From NCBI GenBank assembly GCA_009739215.1, contig VSJF01000008.1, positions 1,488,001 to 1,552,000 of the forward strand: a DNA stretch of 64,000 nucleotides, read 5' to 3'. The notes beneath the pieces are model-generated. The model had not been told where the DNA came from, searched no databases, and worked only from the letters and a program-made list of their open reading frames with translations. Source of the DNA: Floccularia luteovirens. Lineage: Eukaryota; Basidiomycota; Agaricomycetes; Agaricales; Squamanitaceae. A program made the translations under genes and the position numbers. Shown in pieces: positions 59,047 through 64,000 of the stretch (its first letter is position 1; every line of letters starts with the position of its first letter).

Positions 59047-59352
59047 GCGAAGTATACTGGCGTATATCGAATTATCGAGAAGATCATCGGCCTTGTTATC
59101 CCTCTTTGGAATGCATCACTAAGTTCAGTGTTACCCAGAATCTTGTACTGGGATATAGTGTATTACCGCGACCCAGCTACCTGACAAAGACCGAGGGACA
59201 AGAGTCAGGCGAAAGCGAATATGATTATGAGGATAAGAGTGCCGAACGGATCAACAGCATCAGGAGGATCACCCATACTGAGCCAAATACATTCATTGAA
59301 TGCCCTGTCTACAAATCTGAAAGACGAAAACAGGTCCATAAGTTACTATAAA
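59040..59352 (+). pseudogene. DUF4246 relic, central part
   Basis: Reads KYTGVYRIIEKIIGLVIPLW then NASLSSVLPRILYW, matching YRTVEKIIDLAIPLWDASL of the intact gene. In another frame it reads LTKTEGQESGESEYDYEDKS then AERINSIRR and HTEPNTFIECP, matching the region TEG..EDDFMERREAWIESIR..PEPGEFKEP. A frame change separates the two. It continues the relic at 56245-56845 after a loss of about 35 codons, so both are probably one old gene split by the transporter pseudogene. Confidence 0.78.
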
Positions 59353-60120
59353 GCTAACAAACTACAGGTGTACAGGATTAAGAATGAAAGTATAGAGCCG
59401 TATTTTAAAAGGAATATTTAAATATTTATAGTGTAAAAGAAGAAAGGAAGACATGAAAGGGAGACGACAGCATTTGCGTCAACAGAGAAGAACTGGGGAG
59501 TTTTTGTGTCTTGTCATCGCCAAACCGGGGATATTACGGCCTTGATAATTGATAATCAGATTTGTGTTATTTCTATCTTTGTAATTTGATATGATATTAT
59601 AATACACATTCTCAAGACAACCAACTCCAAAACTGACTAAAGTCAAGAGCAGTTGTAGAATGAGTCAAATGCGGAAGCGGCACAACTGATCCGCCCAGAC
59701 GATGTTTCAACCGGCGAATGTATCAACGGAACGAGAATGCGCGTGTCCGGACTACCCCTGAATCTGAGTTTGAATTTGAAAATCATTTTTAATTTCGCTA
59801 CTACGTTCGGCAAGTAATCCTGTGTCAATTGATGACTCCGTTGATGCATCGTGAGGGAATGAACATATCTAAGATAAGAATATCAATAAGGCTCTCAAAC
59901 TTCCAGTCATGGAGAGTCATATGTACTGTAATTATCTCTTGTTGTTTCCCGCAGTGCACACCCCGTTGAGTCGATGTAAGTAAACAATATTCATAGTTCT
60001 TGGTATTCGTAACTTATCAATTCATCCATCTGATATCATGGTCTGAGTCAGCCAAGGGGAACTAGACGATAAAAAGACCTCGAACTTCAACTTCAGTCGC
60101 AACCAGCACACTCCCACATC
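59353..60120. other. Upstream region of the intact DUF4246 gene
   Basis: No gene seen; it should include the DUF4246 promoter. The minus-strand frame at 59643-59849 has no family feature. Confidence 0.4.
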
Positions 60121-62119
60121 ATGGCAGATAAGATCTTACAGTCTAAATTGCAGCTTCCTGGATGTGGACTGCCTCTGGATTACAAACCACCTAACGGCAA
60201 ACAGTTTCCAAGTGCATTGTTTTATGAGGATATGAACGAGGGATGGACCCAGTATGTATTTTCTCTTACAGATTGAAGTGCCAGCTGACGCTTGGAGACA
60301 GACTTCCGCTATATTCTATACGAGAGCTGAATATGATGCATCTTATGAATCAGTTGACAGATAAAATCGATTGGCACAAAAAGGTATGTCAGTTCATTAT
60401 CATGGATTTTGAAGTTTCTCATAATATGATTACTCGCAAGGTTTTCCAAGATGAAATTTGCTCAAAGTGGAAATCTGAGGCACTAGCAACGGAGGGCGTC
60501 GACATGACAGAGAAGATGTTGGACTGGTGCATAGCAGAACTACGATACAAAGCTAAAATTTTCGAAGAAACTGGATTCGTGACCGCATTCAATGGGGAAG
60601 TGTACAAATCTGACTCTGCCATTCCCAATAGCCTTAGGGAAGAGTTGATTGCTGGCGTTGCACCTTTAGAAGACGTACCCGACCACATGAAGGACTGGCA
60701 CCCAGATTCGAATGATCTCGTCTTAGACTTGGTACATCCGTCACTATTTCCGCTGGTATATGGCAAGAGTCGGATTCTATTGGAGGGAACCACGAGCATT
60801 GACGACTGTATCGAGAAATGTGGAGATGGGGTAGTGATGCCAATTCCTCCTGAAATGAATAGCAATCAGACAAGAAATTATAACGGAAGGGATGTCGGCA
60901 AACCGTATAGTAGGAAGTTTCAATGGCTTCCCTGTGAGGTTGACATTTCTGGTGGACATACAAAGTATGTAAAGCTTTTCCCTTTCCAAATTCGCTGAAA
61001 TGAGACCTATCATCTGTAGGATAACAAGTTATATCAACAACCTTCACCCTTCAAAACATGCCAATCTCTACCGAACTGTTGAGAAAATTATTGACCTGGC
61101 AATCCCGCTCTGGGATGCATCATTAACATCGATAAAACATCCTTTCCGACCTGAGCCTCGAATTGTATACGGCTGTGTGGAATATGATCCTGACCCAGAG
61201 AGTTGGCCGGACACAGAGGGTCCTCAGCAAGAAGAAGACGAAGGCGAAGACGACTTCATGGAACGACGCGAAGCATGGATCGAGAGCATTAGGGGAGTTG
61301 TGCAACCTGAGCCTGGAGAATTTAAGGAGCCAGAACGAGATGGTGATAAGGCAGTCAATTTAAAGAAAATGTATGCGGAAACTGGTCTGCAAGTTATCGT
61401 GAAACTGGCGAACATTCATTTAACACCAGAAAAGCCTGAATATGCAGGTGGTACATGGCACGTTGAGGGTCAAGCAGTGCGTTCCATCAAATTTCTGCTG
61501 ACAAGCTTTTGATTTCTCTTAGAATGAACATATATGTGCCTCTGCACTCTATTACTACTCGTCCGAGAATGTCGCCGGTTCAAAGCTTGCATTCCGACAA
61601 CATTCGAATGTTGACGCTGCTTCTGAAGTCGGCTACGAACAGGATCATCACGATTGGCTTGAGAGTGTATTTGGTTGTTCAAACGAGGAACCTGCAGTCC
61701 AGAGACTGGGGGCAGTCGGAACATCGCAAGGACGTCTAATCACCTTTCCTAACATATTACAACACCAAGTACAACCTTTCAAGTTGGCAGATCCCACGAA
61801 ACCTGGACACCGGAAGATCCTCGCTCTTTTCCTTGTAGATCCAAATATAAAGATAATCAGCACAGCAAATATTCCTTGTCAACGAAGAGATTGGTGGCGC
61901 CAAGCAATCACTATGGGTGCTCAGCCACAGAAGAAAGTTTTGAACAACTTGCTGCCCTTGGAAATACAAGACAAAGTAATCGATGAAGTAGACGAATTCC
62001 CGATCAGCCTCGAAGAAGCGAAGGAGCTCCGATTGGAGCTTATGGAAGAAAGGAAACATTTCGTTGTCCAAACCCAAACAAACTTTAACAGCTTTGAGTT
62101 TTCGTTGTGTGAACATTAA
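60121..62119 (+). CDS. DUF4246 protein, predicted Fe(II)/2-oxoglutarate-type oxygenase fold
   Basis: Intact member of a fungal family of unknown function. Five exons (60121-60251, 60302-60383, 60441-60964, 61020-61476, 61523-62119) give 596 codons. N-terminal blocks are LPGCGLPLDY and ELNMMHLMNQLTDK, then VDMTEKMLDWCIAELRYKAK, EVYKSDSAIPNSLREELIAG, KFQWLPCEVDISGG and NLYRTVEKIIDLAIPLWDAS. The C-terminal half has GTWHVEGQ (His393, Glu395), ICASALYYYSSENV, RLITFPNILQHQVQPF (His479) and GHRKILALFLVDP (Arg495). The HxE, distal His and following Arg, set in beta-strand-like sequence, resemble the active site of 2-oxoglutarate oxygenases. This is inference; the family is officially uncharacterised. 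The tail RDWWRQAI and FPISLEEAKELRLELMEER is also family-typical. Four broken relatives lie in the same window. Confidence 0.9.
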
Positions 62120-63221
62120 TGGGATTCGAATGAATGCTAGCATGGAAGTGATGCGGCTAGCAACAAGTGGCATTGTAGAAATAAAGGTTTAGACCGAAGT
62201 CGTGAATTGTGGAATATCTTCCTAGTTACTCTCGATCCCCAGTCCAGCTATTTTTGTTTGTGAACCAAAAAATTCGGTGCCCTCGACCCGGCGAGTACGT
62301 CAGCAAGAATGACAATGTGGTACACATGAGAAGGATGTATAGTTGATGAAAATTACTCGTGCTTGACAATGACTGAGAACGATAAGTATGGTCAATCAAT
62401 TTTTCCCACATTTGTATATGTTCGGGTGCCGAATTGTGATATTAATCTGTATGTTGACGCGTCCTCTGATCGATGTGATTCTCTATCGCACCATCTATGG
62501 AAAGCCTGAAGCAAGATGAGACATCTTTCCTTGATCAGTACAGTACCGTTTCCGAGTCCTCTGGCCTCGGAATCTCGAATTTGGAATCGTTCAAGATTAA
62601 GCTCAAGGTTTGAGATGAATATTTTAACATCCAGAAGTTCCTTCTTGGCTTGGGTGAAGTTGGTAGGTAAGCTGATTATGAATTGCCGATGTACCCGTCA
62701 GGAACATTGTGTGTGTTCTAGCAATCGGCTTTAGTCTCCATGAACATTAGCTAGAACCCCGAGAATGAGAAGGAAAACACAGCTGCAGCTATATTATAGT
62801 ATGAAGCTGAGAAAGTGAACTGTCACTAGGTCACTAACGGTAACCGGTAACGACTGGACTCATTGCCGCCCACAATTACGGCTGGGTATCGTTCGACCGT
62901 TTGCTGGCAAGGCAAAAACCACTAGAGCCATGTACGTACAATGACCAAGTTCTTTTTGACTCTGATTTTAGTTAGATACACTCAGTCCCATTTCGGACAT
63001 ATGCGCACCAAGAAGCACGCGGCAAGAGGGGCCGTTCCTATCATACTGAGATTCTTGACGCATCCACATGGACAACTAACACAACTTTGTCCAATTGACC
63101 AAAGTAGTAATTATAAGTGCGGGAAAGCTCGGTTCCTGAGTGCTTAGGTACCCATGTAAACCTTCTATTTGAATCAGAGCTGTCTAGGTATGAATTGCTT
63201 TAATTCCCCTCCTTTCCGAGT
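62120..63221. other. Intergenic, no gene recognised
   Basis: Between the DUF4246 gene and the P450 gene, both on the plus strand, so the right part should carry the P450 promoter. Open frames at 62226-62411, 62516-62734 and 62941-63147 have no family features. Confidence 0.4.
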
Positions 63222-64000
63222 ATGCTAACCAGTATAGCCTTGACACTAGTGGCCTTTGCTTTCGGTTTGGTCCTTTGGATCAATTCTCGCTCACGTCGAC
63301 ACGTTTCTCTCCCTCCTGGGCCGCCTGCAGATCCTCTTATCGGACATCTTCGCATCATTCCTCAAGATAACCTCGAAGGCACTCTTACCGAGTGGGCAAA
63401 AATTTACGGCAAGTTGTCTATCTAAACATCAATCAATTATCTCATAACTCCATCCGTTGGGTTGCAGGCGATGTCATCCATCTACATGTTCCACGTCGGT
63501 CTATAATAGCCCTCAGTAGTTACGAGGCCGCAGTGGATTTACTTGAAAGGCGAAGTTATAATTATAGTGATAGACCCTATTTTCTCATCTTCGAACTGTG
63601 GGTTTTTCTCTCTGGAATCTAGTACATGAACATTTAACCCAGCATACTTTATCTAGCATGGGGTTCGGTTCATCCTCTCTTGCTATCATTCGTTACGGAA
63701 AACATTTCCAAGCTCATAGGAAAATGTTCCAATACTTCTCGCGTGAGAACTGTGAGGCTTACCAGGAAAGGATCATACACGAGTCTCGGCGGCTTTTAAC
63801 GCGCTTACTCCGGAGTCCCCAAGAACACGAAGCACACCTACACCAGTAAGATCTAGTTTCTTAACGCATTCATCCTACTATATCGTCTACAACCGATAGC
63901 TTCATCATTGCTATTGTCATAAAGCTCAGTTATGGGCATTCAATAGCCTTGGATACCGAAAGTGATCCATATGTCAAAATGGGGCAGGAGATTGTACGTG
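63222..64000 (+). CDS. Cytochrome P450, 5' part (cut by window end)
   Basis: Membrane-bound monooxygenase. The start at 63222 gives an N-terminal anchor (IALTLVAFAFGLVLWI), a basic stop-transfer and the proline hinge SLPPGPPADPLIGHLRIIP. Then follow TEWAKIYG/DVIHLHVPRRSIIALSSY, EAAVDLLERRSYNYSDRPYF, RYGKHFQAHRKMFQYF (helix C region, with the WRxHR-like His/Arg), RRLLTRLL and, after an intron, LSYGHSIALD. The heme-binding Cys motif lies beyond the window. The wording is that of large agaricomycete CYP families. The first intron (after KIYG, near 63408) has a GC donor (GCAAGT). All visible exons keep frame. Substrate unknown. Confidence 0.88.

Overview
The window is nuclear DNA of a filamentous fungus, most likely an agaricomycete (Basidiomycota). 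The genes are dense in short GT-AG introns, mostly 45-65 nt. The gene set also fits: a methanol/alcohol-oxidase-type GMC enzyme, a secreted bicupin oxalate decarboxylase, DUF4246 proteins, a stand-alone adenylation enzyme, a P450 and a basidiomycete-style vacuolar mannosidase. No rRNA, tRNA, CRISPR array or recognisable transposon was seen. All gene models were spliced by eye, so exon borders are inferences supported by reading frame, splice consensus and family motifs.

Layout. 1-199: last exons of a coiled-coil gene cut by the window edge. 306-1131: a DUF4246 pseudogene. About 1.1-7.5 kb: no gene. 7479-10357: a two-finger GATA transcription factor, followed by a T-rich non-coding stretch to about 14 kb. 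14187-15371: an alpha/beta hydrolase with frameshifts. 16614-21672: a full-length ABCB-type ABC transporter with damaged nucleotide-binding sites and frameshifts. About 24.2 kb: a small relic of a second hydrolase copy. 25729-27828: a single-pass membrane protein with a Ser/Thr-rich outer part. 30837-32663: the adenylation enzyme. 33177-35700: tyrosyl-DNA phosphodiesterase. 37441-39059: elongation factor 1B gamma. 39240-41404: Golgi pH regulator. 42.1 kb: a DUF4246 C-terminal scrap. 44085-45917: oxalate decarboxylase. 46107-51389: alpha-mannosidase in about 32 exons. 51556-52082: a small membrane protein. 52901-55639: alcohol oxidase. 56.2-59.4 kb: a DUF4246 relic interrupted by a monocarboxylate-transporter pseudogene. 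60121-62119: the intact DUF4246 gene. 63222-64000: start of a P450.

The right third is a mix of housekeeping genes (translation, Golgi, vacuole, DNA repair) and C1/oxalate or secondary-metabolism genes. No co-regulated cluster is evident. DUF4246 sequence occurs at five places, only one of them intact, which points to local duplication and decay.

Four minus-strand genes (hydrolase, ABC transporter, TDP1, GPHR) carry single-base +1 shifts, mostly where a two-base run has become three. All the plus-strand genes, and two minus-strand genes, read cleanly. These shifts are either pseudogene lesions or uncorrected sequencing insertions. The ABC transporter also has an in-frame loss of one P-loop and a Gly-to-Trp change in the other, which single-base errors do not easily explain.
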